NCBI GenBank assembly: GCA_036653595.1
Contig: JAVVTQ010000023.1
Span: forward strand, 1-24,455
DNA: 24,455 bases
Source of the DNA: JAVVTQ01 sp036653595
GTDB taxonomy: Bacteria > Bacillota > Clostridia > Oscillospirales > Ruminococcaceae
Direction: 5' to 3'
Position 1 is the stretch's first letter; each line of letters begins with the position of its first letter. The position numbers and the translations under genes were made by a program. The notes beneath the pieces are model-generated. The model made no database searches, was not told the DNA's origin, and saw only the letters and a program-made list of their open reading frames with translations. This document shows, piece by piece, positions 1 to 7,246 of the stretch.

Positions 1-77
1 CTCTAACGAGGCTTGCGGCGGGTGGTTGTCTCGGGCGCATAAATGCGCAGCTCTAACGAGGCTTGCGGCGGGTGGTT
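1..77. repeat. Direct repeat, 27-bp unit at 50-bp period
   Basis: A 27-bp sequence beginning CTCTAACGAGGC and ending GGGTGGTT occurs identically at 1-27 and 51-77. The 23-bp spacer contains a 14-bp palindrome, GCGCAT-AA-ATGCGC (35-48). The first copy begins at the window edge, so the array may extend to the left. All forward frames contain early stops, so coding function is not supported. It may be an intergenic repeat family or the end of a longer tandem array; only two copies are visible. Confidence 0.7.
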
Positions 78-222
78 TTTAAAAACACGCGAATTGCAGG
101 AAATTAATTGCCTTGGCTGCTGCTTTGAGGTTGTATTATATTGCCATTACCAATATCAGATGATATACTTAAAATAATGTACGATTTATACGTTGAGTTA
201 TCGCGCAGTCGGACGCTGCTTT

Positions 223-287
223 TAAAAAAAACGCCCCGCCGTGCTGTGTGCCTGCCAAAGAAATTGATTTTGCGCTTGGGCGGGGCG
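223..287 (-). terminator. Terminator-shaped hairpin on the minus strand
   Basis: The perfect 9-bp GC arm CGCCCCGCC (232-240) pairs with GGCGGGGCG (279-287) across a 38-nt loop. Read on the minus strand the hairpin is followed directly by eight T (complement of 224-231). This is the shape of an intrinsic terminator, although the loop is long. No minus-strand gene lies upstream of it in the window, so it would end an antisense or leader RNA starting around 340-380, or act as an attenuator for a gene to the left of the window. Confidence 0.45.
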
Positions 288-327
288 AAACGTGTGCCGC
301 CAAAGCGAAATCAGCGCAGAACCGCGC

Positions 328-357
328 TTGTTTTCTTTTGAATTCATATATTATAAT
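328..357 (+). promoter_or_regulatory. Putative promoter of the metallophosphoesterase gene
   Basis: TTGTTT (328-333), an 18-nt spacer and a perfect TATAAT (352-357) lie just ahead of the ribosome binding site at 365-369. Transcription would start near 364, giving a very short leader. The AT-rich core is nearly palindromic, so a -10 also reads on the minus strand. Confidence 0.5.
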
Positions 358-377
358 AAGGTTTGGAGGTGGGTTTT

Positions 378-2474
378 GTGAATATACTTGAACAATTCGT
401 GGAAGATATGTTCAGCACGATTGCTAGCAGCGATCAGGCTAAAAAAGCAAAATCCACTATGTATCTTTTGCTCTGTGACCGCGCAACAAGGCTTCAAAGC
501 GAGGGCATGTCGAGGGAAGAAGCGGAAAATGCAGTTATTGCGCAATGCGACGATGACATAGACAAGGCCTTTCCCGAGGAAAGCGATGTCGAAAAACGCG
601 TTATTGGCGCAAAGGAGATAAAGGGCTACATCGACACATTGAAAATAGCGTCGAGAAGAATTTCCGTGGGGATAATGCTGTGCATTTTGTCCCCGATTTT
701 ATTGATTGCATTTGCAAATATTCAAAATTTTTCATCAATGTCCGAGCAGGTCAGGGCGATGGTGGGAATGTTTTATTTGTTTTTGAATATCGCGGTTGCC
801 GCGATGCTTTTTCTCGACGCGGGCTTCAAGCTGCGATATTATGGGTATCTTCGAAAAAGCGATTGCCGATTTGACAAGCCTGCGATGAAGTACATCGGAC
901 TTGAAAGGCAGATTTTTCGCAGACGCTTTAAAAAGTGGGTTTCGCTGGGCATGTTCTTTTGTCTGGCGGGCGCTTTTCCGTTTATTATCGCCCAGCTGTC
1001 ACCGGAAAAAAACCACAACTTTATAAGCTATGCCTCAGTGGCTGCGTTTTTGCCGGTAGGCATTGGGATGTTTCTCATTTCACTGCATGCGGTCAGATTT
1101 TTCAGTTGCGGTGCGCTTGCGGCGTCGCGCGGAAAGCTAAAAAAGGAAACTCGCTTTCTGATGCTTGTGACAGCCGTGTACTGGTCAATTGTGGCGGCGG
1201 TTTACCTTACGGGAAGTTTTATCACGGCAAAATGGGGGAGAACCTGGATTGTTTGGCCTGTGGGGATGGTTGGCTATGGCATTGTGTTTCTTGTTTGCAG
1301 CTTTATCACGGGAAAATGGGAGAACCAGAATATTTCAAATAGGAAGCGAAAAAGAATAAACTTGACCGTGCTGTTCGTGACGGTCTTTTTTGGATTGTGG
1401 CTGATGAGCATGGGTTCATGGTATATTCAACCCTACGTCTCCACCGTGCCGCCAATCGAAACACGCGCGCTCGACATAGACTATGACGACGACAACGGGA
1501 TTTACAGCATTACAAATGAAGAGGGCACCGACTTTAGGGTGCTTCAGCTGACGGACATTCACCTTGGAGGCAGCTTTTTCACCCAGACTAAGGATTTGAA
1601 GGCGCTTCGTGCCGTATATGATTTGATTTCCTATACAAAGCCGGATTTGGTAATCGTCACAGGGGATTTGGTGTATCCTATTCCGCTTCAAACTTTCTCT
1701 TTTAACAACTATGTCCCCATATTGCAATTTGCAACATTTATGCGAAACATCGGCGTTCCGTGGGCATTTGTTTATGGAAACCACGACACCGAGTTTATCG
1801 CCACGCACACATCTGACGAGATAAACGACATTCTTGACGATTTTTCATATACCAGCAATCTCAACTTTCTGTATAACGAAAATCCACCGAAAATATACGG
1901 GAGAAACAATCAGCTTATTGAAGTGCTCAACCCCGACGGAAGCATCAATCAGGCATTGTTCTTATTCGATTCAAATGAATATAAGAGCCGCAAGCTCAAC
2001 GACTATGACTACATCAGAGACGATCAGGTGGACTGGTATGCAGAGCTGACGCGCGAGATAAACGAAAAAGAAGAAAAATGTGTCAGCTCGCTTTTGTTTT
2101 TCCACATCCCGCTCGAGCAGTACAAGACTGCATATGATTTATACAAGGCGGGAAGCGACGAGGTACAGTATTTCTATGGAAAGGTCGGAGAGCGCAACGA
2201 GGCGATTTCGTGCTCGGAGCACGAGAGCAAGCTGTTTGATACGGCGCTGTCGCTCGAGAGCACGAAAGGAATCTTCGTCGGGCACGACCACTACAACGAT
2301 ATTTCAATGGGCTATAAGGGGATTCGCCTGACATACGGAAAGTCCATAGACTTTCTCGCTTATCCGGGCATTGACAAGAGCGACTGGCAGCGTGGGGGAA
2401 CACTGATAACACTTCACCCCGATTCCAGCTTTGATGTCGAGCCTGTACAGCTTTCCGGTCTGCGCGCATCTTGA
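378..2474 (+). CDS. Multi-pass membrane metallophosphoesterase with N-terminal prefix domain
   Basis: A 698-aa protein. GTG at 378 is chosen as start because GGAGG at 365-369 lies 8 nt upstream; a TTG at 363 in the same frame would place the ribosome binding site inside the gene. Residues 1 to about 85 are soluble, with an EGMSREEAENAV segment resembling the permease-prefix/HAAS-type cytosolic domains of Firmicutes. Seven hydrophobic helices follow (about 95-360). The C-terminal calcineurin-like phosphoesterase domain has all its metal motifs: D393-I-H395, GD430, GN468HD470, H576 and GH636DH638. With a cytosolic N-terminus and seven helices the catalytic domain would face outside. YkuE-like relatives act on lipid-linked or cell-envelope phosphoesters, but the substrate here is unknown. 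The gene stands alone, with its own promoter. Confidence 0.85.
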   Translation: MNILEQFVEDMFSTIASSDQAKKAKSTMYLLLCDRATRLQSEGMSREEAENAVIAQCDDDIDKAFPEESDVEKRVIGAKEIKGYIDTLKIASRRISVGIMLCILSPILLIAFANIQNFSSMSEQVRAMVGMFYLFLNIAVAAMLFLDAGFKLRYYGYLRKSDCRFDKPAMKYIGLERQIFRRRFKKWVSLGMFFCLAGAFPFIIAQLSPEKNHNFISYASVAAFLPVGIGMFLISLHAVRFFSCGALAASRGKLKKETRFLMLVTAVYWSIVAAVYLTGSFITAKWGRTWIVWPVGMVGYGIVFLVCSFITGKWENQNISNRKRKRINLTVLFVTVFFGLWLMSMGSWYIQPYVSTVPPIETRALDIDYDDDNGIYSITNEEGTDFRVLQLTDIHLGGSFFTQTKDLKALRAVYDLISYTKPDLVIVTGDLVYPIPLQTFSFNNYVPILQFATFMRNIGVPWAFVYGNHDTEFIATHTSDEINDILDDFSYTSNLNFLYNENPPKIYGRNNQLIEVLNPDGSINQALFLFDSNEYKSRKLNDYDYIRDDQVDWYAELTREINEKEEKCVSSLLFFHIPLEQYKTAYDLYKAGSDEVQYFYGKVGERNEAISCSEHESKLFDTALSLESTKGIFVGHDHYNDISMGYKGIRLTYGKSIDFLAYPGIDKSDWQRGGTLITLHPDSSFDVEPVQLSGLRAS

Positions 2475-2531
2475 GAGGCACAGAGCGTGCAATATTTTTT
2501 ATTTCCTGTAGATTTTCACATTTTGATTTTG

Positions 2532-2575
2532 TATAATATTAGACAATGAGTGACGGTTGATAAAATAAAGCGGAG
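2532..2575 (+). promoter_or_regulatory. -10 element and ribosome binding site of the 44-aa peptide gene
   Basis: A perfect TATAAT (2532-2537) lies in the 110-nt gap after the phosphoesterase gene. No good -35 is visible at 17 nt. GCGGAGGT at 2570-2576 is a strong ribosome binding site for the ATG at 2585. Together they suggest that the small gene has its own transcript. Confidence 0.4.
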
Positions 2576-2584
2576 GTATTTGAG

Positions 2585-2719
2585 ATGAAGGCTATATTTT
2601 CAATGGACAGTGAAAAAGCAAAACTGATTGGCAAAATCAGCATTATTGTGGGCTGCGTCATGAGCGTGGCGCTGGGGGTATTTATTGCGATAAAATTGCT
2701 CAAAAAACGAGAGAACTGA
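2585..2719 (+). CDS. 44-aa single-pass membrane peptide
   Basis: ATG at 2585 has the ribosome binding site GGAGG 9 nt upstream, and the frame ends in TGA at 2717-2719. The peptide has a charged N-terminus (MKAIFSMDSEKAKLIGK), one hydrophobic helix of about 20 residues (ISIIVGCVMSVALGVFIAIKL) interrupted only by the predicted end of the membrane span, and a basic tail (KKREN). It is followed 17 nt later by an intrinsic terminator, so it is a complete small transcription unit. I do not recognise the family. The layout fits a small regulatory or structural membrane protein. It does not look like a type I toxin, because no antisense RNA signal is evident. Confidence 0.7.
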   Translation: MKAIFSMDSEKAKLIGKISIIVGCVMSVALGVFIAIKLLKKREN

Positions 2720-2735
2720 CGCGCAAAAATACACC

Positions 2736-2764
2736 AATAAGCGGTGTTGTTCCGCTTGTTTTTT
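2736..2764 (+). terminator. Intrinsic terminator after the 44-aa peptide gene
   Basis: The stem AAGCGG (2739-2744) / CCGCTT (2752-2757), extended by weak AT/GU pairs, has a 7-nt loop and is followed by a T-rich run (GTTTTTT). It separates the small peptide gene from the PHP gene. Confidence 0.75.
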
Positions 2765-2781
2765 GAAAAGAGAGATAACTG

Positions 2782-3606
2782 ATGACTGCGGATTTACATT
2801 GTCACACCTCGGCCTCCGATGCGGCGCTGACGAGAGACGAGCTTGTGAGCTATGCGGCTTTATGCGGGCTGAAGAGAATTGCGATTACCGATCACGACAC
2901 GATGAAAAACAGCTTTTGCACGGCAGAAGATGAGGTCGAAGTCGTGACAGGCTGTGAATTCTCATGCTTTGACAGCGATAGGGGAAATAAAAAAGTTCAT
3001 GTTTTGTGCTACTATCCAAAGAAGCCACAGCTATTTGCGGAATATTTTAAAAGAATGTCAGATGAGCGAAACAGAGTCGGGCAGCTTATGATTGACAAGG
3101 TAAAAAAGATATACCCTGTTATCAACGAGCAAAATACGGCAAAGTTTACAAAAGACAGCGGCACAATTTTCAAAGCTAATTTTATGCAGATTTTGTCGCA
3201 CTACGGAGTTGTAAAGGAAATCTACGGCGAGCTTTATAGGGAACTTTTTTCCAAGAGCGGAACGTGCACCGTCGAGCCGCAGTACGGCACATTAGACGAG
3301 GTGCTGGAGCTAATCAGGGCTGCTCGCGGAGTGGCGGTTATTGCACATCCCAGCGTTTACGACACAATGGAGGCGTGCCATGCATTGGCGCGCGCCAAAA
3401 GAATAGATGGCATCGAGGTGTTTCACCCGCGCAACAAGAGCGAGGACAGGGAAGTCCTTTCAAGGATCTGCGACGAGTGCAAACTTATAAAGACAGGTGG
3501 CTCGGACTATCACGGGAGGACAAGCGCGAGCGGTTCTCAACCCGGGGACTGTGTCACGGACGACATGAATTTCAACAGGCTGCTCGAGCTGAGCGGTGAA
3601 AAATAA
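2782..3606 (+). CDS. PHP-domain phosphoesterase, TrpH/YciV type
   Basis: A 274-aa stand-alone PHP protein, the usual size for the TrpH/YciV (RNase AM-like) family. The metal-binding motifs are visible in order: H6-C-H8 near the N-terminus, D37-H38-D39 (ITDHDT), an AHP motif with H189, and GGSD242YH244 near the C-terminus. Characterised members hydrolyse 3',5'-bisnucleotides or trim RNA 5' ends. Activity on a nucleotide or RNA phosphoester is inferred from the family. ATG at 2782 is preceded by AGAGAG, a modest ribosome binding site. The gene is followed by the TSCPD gene 10 nt later, so the two are probably co-transcribed up to the terminator at 3895. Confidence 0.88.
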   Translation: MTADLHCHTSASDAALTRDELVSYAALCGLKRIAITDHDTMKNSFCTAEDEVEVVTGCEFSCFDSDRGNKKVHVLCYYPKKPQLFAEYFKRMSDERNRVGQLMIDKVKKIYPVINEQNTAKFTKDSGTIFKANFMQILSHYGVVKEIYGELYRELFSKSGTCTVEPQYGTLDEVLELIRAARGVAVIAHPSVYDTMEACHALARAKRIDGIEVFHPRNKSEDREVLSRICDECKLIKTGGSDYHGRTSASGSQPGDCVTDDMNFNRLLELSGEK

Positions 3607-3616
3607 GGAGAATCCG

Positions 3617-3874
3617 ATGGAGTACTCAAGAAAAAACAGCGGGACATGCTCGACAAAAACCATGGTGGATATTGAGGGCGGAATTGTCAGAAAAATTGAG
3701 TTTACAGGCGGGTGCAACGGAAACCTAAAGGGAATTGCAAAGCTTTGTGAGGGAATGCGCGCGGCGGATGTCATTGCGCGCGTAAAGGGAATCACCTGCG
3801 GGTATAAGAGCACATCGTGCCCTGACCAGCTCGCATTGGCACTTGAAGAAGCGCTTTTGGCGCAGGAAAAATAA
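3617..3874 (+). CDS. TIGR03905-type TSCPD-domain protein
   Basis: An 85-aa protein. ATG at 3617 is chosen because AAGGAG (3605-3610) lies 6 nt upstream; an in-frame GTG at 3596 lies within the end of the PHP gene and would include that site. The name-giving TSCPD motif is at residues 66-70. Cysteines at 11, 33, 44, 61 and 68 are spread through the short protein, as in the C-terminal TSCPD domain of vitamin B12-dependent ribonucleotide reductases. Stand-alone members are common in Clostridia and their function is unknown; metal or nucleic-acid contact through the cysteines is only a guess. Confidence 0.88.
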   Translation: MEYSRKNSGTCSTKTMVDIEGGIVRKIEFTGGCNGNLKGIAKLCEGMRAADVIARVKGITCGYKSTSCPDQLALALEEALLAQEK

Positions 3875-3894
3875 AGAACTGACAATAGCAAATT

Positions 3895-3937
3895 CGCCGC
3901 CGCTTCGTTCTTGCAAACGAGGCGGCGGCGCTTTTTT
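3895..3937 (+). terminator. Strong intrinsic terminator
   Basis: A 15-bp stem (3895-3909 with 3916-3930, one G-U pair) has a 6-nt loop and is followed by CTTTTTT. It closes the PHP-TSCPD unit and isolates the following clp gene. Confidence 0.92.
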
Positions 3938-4282
3938 ACTTCAGAGAAAAGCTGCTTTTGCACTGCGAAACAGTAGGTAATTGCGAAACGCGCAGACCCG
4001 CGATAATAGGCGGTTTGAGGCACCCCCATTTTGCTAAACTTCTCACCAATTTATCGGTGTTTACTGCGAAAATTTATGCTCAAATACAACATATTGCGTG
4101 AATTATTCGCTTATGAGCCGTTACCATTATTTTTTCATTTTTACTTCGCAATTGCCTATGAAAAACAGCAAGAAAACGGCCTATGAATTGTGCATTTGAA
4201 TGATAAAGCTGCGCCAAAATGTGGCATTGGAATAAGCCGCGGCAAATTGACAATAATCCATGTGAAATGTAAGAGGTGGATT
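3938..4282. other. Long gene-free leader upstream of the Clp ATPase gene
   Basis: About 345 nt with no gene. I see no match to the CtsR tandem heptad (GGTCAAA) or to the HrcA CIRCE element, the usual clp regulators in Firmicutes. A 14-nt inverted repeat (TAGGTAATTGCGAA at 3974-3987 against TTCGCAATTGCCTA at 4145-4158, one G-U-compatible mismatch) brackets about 160 nt. TTGACA at 4247-4252 has no usable -10, because the ribosome binding site falls there. The promoter position is unresolved. Confidence 0.5.
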
Positions 4283-6646
4283 ATGATATTTGTCAAGGGA
4301 TTTTCAACACAGGCCAACAAAGCCATGAGCGAGGGCGCGAAAATAGCGTCCAGATTGGGACATATTACGATTGGCTGCGAACACGTAATTTCAGCGCTCT
4401 ACGACAATGTTTCCTTTGACGCGTCGCGGGTGATGAGATCGTGCGCGAGGAGATTTGATATAATGGAAAAACAGCTGGCTGTGCTAATCGGATGTGGAGA
4501 GCAGACACATCTTGACGCAAAGGATATGACGGCGGAGCTTTTGGGTATAACGAGCTATGCCGCCGTATATGGCAAGCGCGCAAGAAATGAGAATGTCGGA
4601 ACAGTCGAGCTGCTTGCGGCGATTATGTACTGCGAAAATTCCACCGTGAAGAGGCTGCTGGCAAAAACCGGCTTGGACACCGATGCTCTTTGCCGCGAGC
4701 TCAAGGAAAAATCCACTCGACAGACGGAGAATGAGCAAGAATCATCAAAAAGAAAACAGAGTCCACTGGAAAAATACTCTGTGGATCTGACAGCGCTTGC
4801 GGCGGAGGGGCGGCTTGACCCCTGCATCGGACGCGAGGAGGAGCTTTCCAGAGTGATAGGGGTTTTGTCGAGGCGCAGAAAAAACAACCCCTGCCTGATA
4901 GGAGAGCCGGGCGTGGGAAAAACCGCGATGGCAGAGGCATTGGCACAAAAGATTGCTGTAGGCGAGGTGCCTATTGACATGAGCGCCATGAGGCTGCTGT
5001 CACTCGACATGGGGGCGCTCGTTGCCGGGACAAAGTATCGCGGCGACTTTGAGGAGAGGTTCAAAGCCTTGATAAGTGAGGCCGAAAAGGCGAAGAATGT
5101 GATTCTTTTCATCGACGAGATGCACACACTGATAGGAACCGGCTCTGCGGAGGGCTCCATAGATGCTTCGAATCTCCTAAAACCGCTGCTTGCTCGCGGC
5201 ACGGTCCGTGTGGCAGGAGCGACGACAGAAGCGGAGTACCGCAAATTTATCGAAAAGGACAAGGCGCTGGAACGAAGATTTTTTCCAATACTTGTAGGCG
5301 AGCCGAATGAGGAGGAGACGCGAAAAATTATCGAGGGGCTGCTGCCCAAATACGAGAGCTTTCACAATGTCATAATCAAAAAAGAGGCCGTGGAGGCCTC
5401 CATATATTTGGCACAGCGCTTTTTGACAGAGAGACGGTTTCCGGATAAGGCCATCGATCTGATTGACGAGGCGGCGGCGAAAAAAAGAACGCAAAATCGC
5501 GATGCGGCACAGCACATGATTTTGGAAGTGTGCCGGATGGACATTGAAAATGTGGTTTCGCAGTGGGCGGGCGTCGATGCACACAGTCTGAGCGATTTTG
5601 AAAGTGAGGGGCTGCTCTCGTTGGAAGAAAGAATGAAAAAGCGCGTGCTAGGCCAAGAAAATGCGATTTCCGCCGTTGCGAAGGCCATTATGAGAGCCAG
5701 AACGGGACTTAAGGATGTGAAAAAACCGATTGGCTGTTTTTTGTTCTGCGGTCCGACAGGAGTTGGAAAAACAGAGGTGTGCAGAGCGCTGGCGGCGGAG
5801 TTTTTTGCGGATGACAGGGCACTGCTGAGATTTGACATGTCGGAATATATGGAGCAGAACAGCGTGGCGAGGCTCATCGGCTCGCCGCCGGGCTATGTGG
5901 GCTATGGCGACGGTGGACAGCTGACAAAGGCGGTGCGCAAGAAACCTTACAGCGTTGTGCTTTTTGATGAGGCGGAAAAGGCAAATCCCGACGTATTCAA
6001 CCTTTTTTTGCAGATAATGGAGGAGGGAGTGCTGACGGATTCACAGGGAACGGCTGTCGACTTCAAGAACTGCATTGTTGTGATGACAACGAACATCGGC
6101 GCGCAGAAAATCTGCGACGACAGGCCGCCGCTGGGCTTTGGCGGATTTGGATATTCGGACGGCATAAGAGAGCTTGTAATGGCGAGTGTGGGAAATGTTT
6201 TTTCACCTGAGCTGCAAAACAGAATTGACGAAATTGTGGTTTTTGACAGGTTGAAAAAAGAGCAGCTGCTCGAAATAAGCAAGGGACAACTCAAAAAAAT
6301 GTGTGAAAACGCGAAAAACCAGGGGATTGAAATAATATGTGACGACAAGGTTGCGGAGATAATCGTCGAGAAATCGGACTGCACAAAATTTGGCGCGCGC
6401 CCACTTAAAAGAACTCTTACAAGGCTTGTGGAAAACCCGCTTTGTGAGCTTATAATAAAAGGCAAAAAAAAGAACGGCCACAGCTTTTGTGTGACCGTTT
6501 CCGACGGGGAAATTATTGTGGGACAGATGAGCGCGCCGGGAGAATCAGTCCCCGAGATTGCGCAGCGCGTATTTCCCGATTATGATGCTGACAATGAAGG
6601 TCAAAACCATCTCAGGAACCATGTAAAGCGAGTTGTAAATAATTGA
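4283..6646 (+). CDS. clpC: Clp AAA+ unfoldase (ClpC/ClpA-like, no middle domain)
   Basis: A 787-aa two-AAA+ ring unfoldase expected to feed substrates to ClpP. ATG at 4283 is preceded by GAGGTGG; upstream in-frame codons lack such a site. The N-domain (about 1-145) is followed by a charged linker. D1 has Walker A GEPGVGKT (207-214) and Walker B with D278-E279. D2 has Walker A GPTGVGKT (490-497) and Walker B with D562-E563. An LGF tripeptide (617-619) sits where ClpP-contacting loops occur. Between the end of D1 (DEAAAKKR) and D2 only about 25 residues are present, so the coiled-coil middle domain of ClpC, which binds MecA/McsB adaptors, is missing, as in ClpA. The last 33 codons overlap thiT on the opposite strand. 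Assigning it to ClpC or ClpA is uncertain; membership of the Clp unfoldase family is not. Confidence 0.92.
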   Translation: MIFVKGFSTQANKAMSEGAKIASRLGHITIGCEHVISALYDNVSFDASRVMRSCARRFDIMEKQLAVLIGCGEQTHLDAKDMTAELLGITSYAAVYGKRARNENVGTVELLAAIMYCENSTVKRLLAKTGLDTDALCRELKEKSTRQTENEQESSKRKQSPLEKYSVDLTALAAEGRLDPCIGREEELSRVIGVLSRRRKNNPCLIGEPGVGKTAMAEALAQKIAVGEVPIDMSAMRLLSLDMGALVAGTKYRGDFEERFKALISEAEKAKNVILFIDEMHTLIGTGSAEGSIDASNLLKPLLARGTVRVAGATTEAEYRKFIEKDKALERRFFPILVGEPNEEETRKIIEGLLPKYESFHNVIIKKEAVEASIYLAQRFLTERRFPDKAIDLIDEAAAKKRTQNRDAAQHMILEVCRMDIENVVSQWAGVDAHSLSDFESEGLLSLEERMKKRVLGQENAISAVAKAIMRARTGLKDVKKPIGCFLFCGPTGVGKTEVCRALAAEFFADDRALLRFDMSEYMEQNSVARLIGSPPGYVGYGDGGQLTKAVRKKPYSVVLFDEAEKANPDVFNLFLQIMEEGVLTDSQGTAVDFKNCIVVMTTNIGAQKICDDRPPLGFGGFGYSDGIRELVMASVGNVFSPELQNRIDEIVVFDRLKKEQLLEISKGQLKKMCENAKNQGIEIICDDKVAEIIVEKSDCTKFGARPLKRTLTRLVENPLCELIIKGKKKNGHSFCVTVSDGEIIVGQMSAPGESVPEIAQRVFPDYDADNEGQNHLRNHVKRVVNN

Positions 6647-7165
6647 ATAAACCATTGCCAGGGTGTTTCCGGAGAATGTTTCGAGAATTTTTTGTCCGAA
6701 TACACCGAGGTTTTCCGAGAAAAACCACTCTGCATATTCACCGAAGACGATATATCCGGAAATTACGTGACAGAGATACCGAAGAAAAATCACACACAGT
6801 CCGCCGAGTGCCAGCTCTACACCGCGCGATTTCATCTTGTCGCGTAGGAAACCGCCCAGCCCCAGCACCGTGAACGCGAGAAAATAGTCGAATACCAGAG
6901 TGAGCATCGTCGTCTCGAGGGTGAGCGATTTGCTGACAAAGCCGGTTATTGTCTGGAACACGAAAAAGGCAAAGCCGGAGAGAAGACCCCATTTGATGCC
7001 GCGGCGATATGAAATCAGAATAATCGGGAGCATGCTGCAAACGGTTATCGAGCCGCCATCGGCCAGAAACTTGAATTTCGGAAACAGCGAGAGCACACAG
7101 GCCATCGCCAGAAGCATTGCGCATTCGACAAGGATGCGCAATTTTTTGTTGCGTGTGTTGGTCAT
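6545..7165 (-). CDS. thiT: ECF thiamine transporter S-component ThiT
   Basis: A 206-aa membrane protein with about six helices. It is the substrate-binding subunit of an energy-coupling-factor thiamine transporter; the shared EcfAAT module is not in this window. Family features are GGSI followed by a MLPI segment (37-48), an H133-x3-G motif leading to W147 in the FGEYAEW segment, and YN178SLYMVPE185 in the last helix pair, the regions that contact thiamine in characterised ThiT. ATG (7163-7165) has GAGGAG 10-11 nt upstream. A TPP riboswitch and terminator precede it, which confirms the thiamine role. The gene converges on clpC: residues from about 174 to the end are encoded opposite the 3' end of that gene, with no terminator between them. 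Confidence 0.93.
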   Translation of the reverse strand: MTNTRNKKLRILVECAMLLAMACVLSLFPKFKFLADGGSITVCSMLPIILISYRRGIKWGLLSGFAFFVFQTITGFVSKSLTLETTMLTLVFDYFLAFTVLGLGGFLRDKMKSRGVELALGGLCVIFLRYLCHVISGYIVFGEYAEWFFSENLGVFGQKILETFSGNTLAMVYSIIYNSLYMVPEMVLTFIVSIIIGKYALRNLGD

Positions 7166-7203
7166 GATAAATATTTCTCCTCATTTGGAATAATTTGCAT
7201 AAC

Positions 7204-7232
7204 AAAAGCCTGCTCTAATTGGACAAGCAGGC
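7204..7232 (-). terminator. Riboswitch-controlled terminator upstream of thiT
   Basis: On the minus strand GCCTGCT (7226-7232) pairs with AGCAGGC (7208-7214), with an 11-nt loop, and is followed by TTTTGTT. It lies between the TPP aptamer and the thiT ribosome binding site, so it is the likely expression platform: TPP bound, transcription stops. Confidence 0.88.
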
Positions 7233-7246
7233 GCAAAAGAATCATG

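Larger units (their letters stand above)
78..377. other. Gene-free region between left-edge repeat and first gene
   Basis: About 300 nt without a convincing gene. A TTG-initiated 66-codon frame at 141-341 has no ribosome binding site and a composition with no family resemblance, so I do not call it. The region holds a GC-rich inverted repeat (232-240 with 279-287) and an imperfect direct repeat of about 20 nt (246-265 and 293-313). At its right end lies an AT-rich promoter-like stretch. Confidence 0.6.

Noticed and set aside
1..77. CRISPR array
   Set aside because: Only two repeat copies with one 23-bp spacer that is itself palindromic, and no cas genes nearby.
141..341. 66-codon frame starting with TTG at the left edge
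   Set aside because: No ribosome binding site; it crosses the GC-rich inverted repeat and shows no protein-like pattern.
4247..4275. TTGACA at 4247 as the clpC promoter
   Set aside because: The matching -10 position falls on the ribosome binding site, leaving no room for a leader.
4555..5349. 264-codon minus-strand open frame inside clpC
   Set aside because: Serine- and proline-rich shadow of the AAA+ coding strand; both Walker motifs are on the plus strand.
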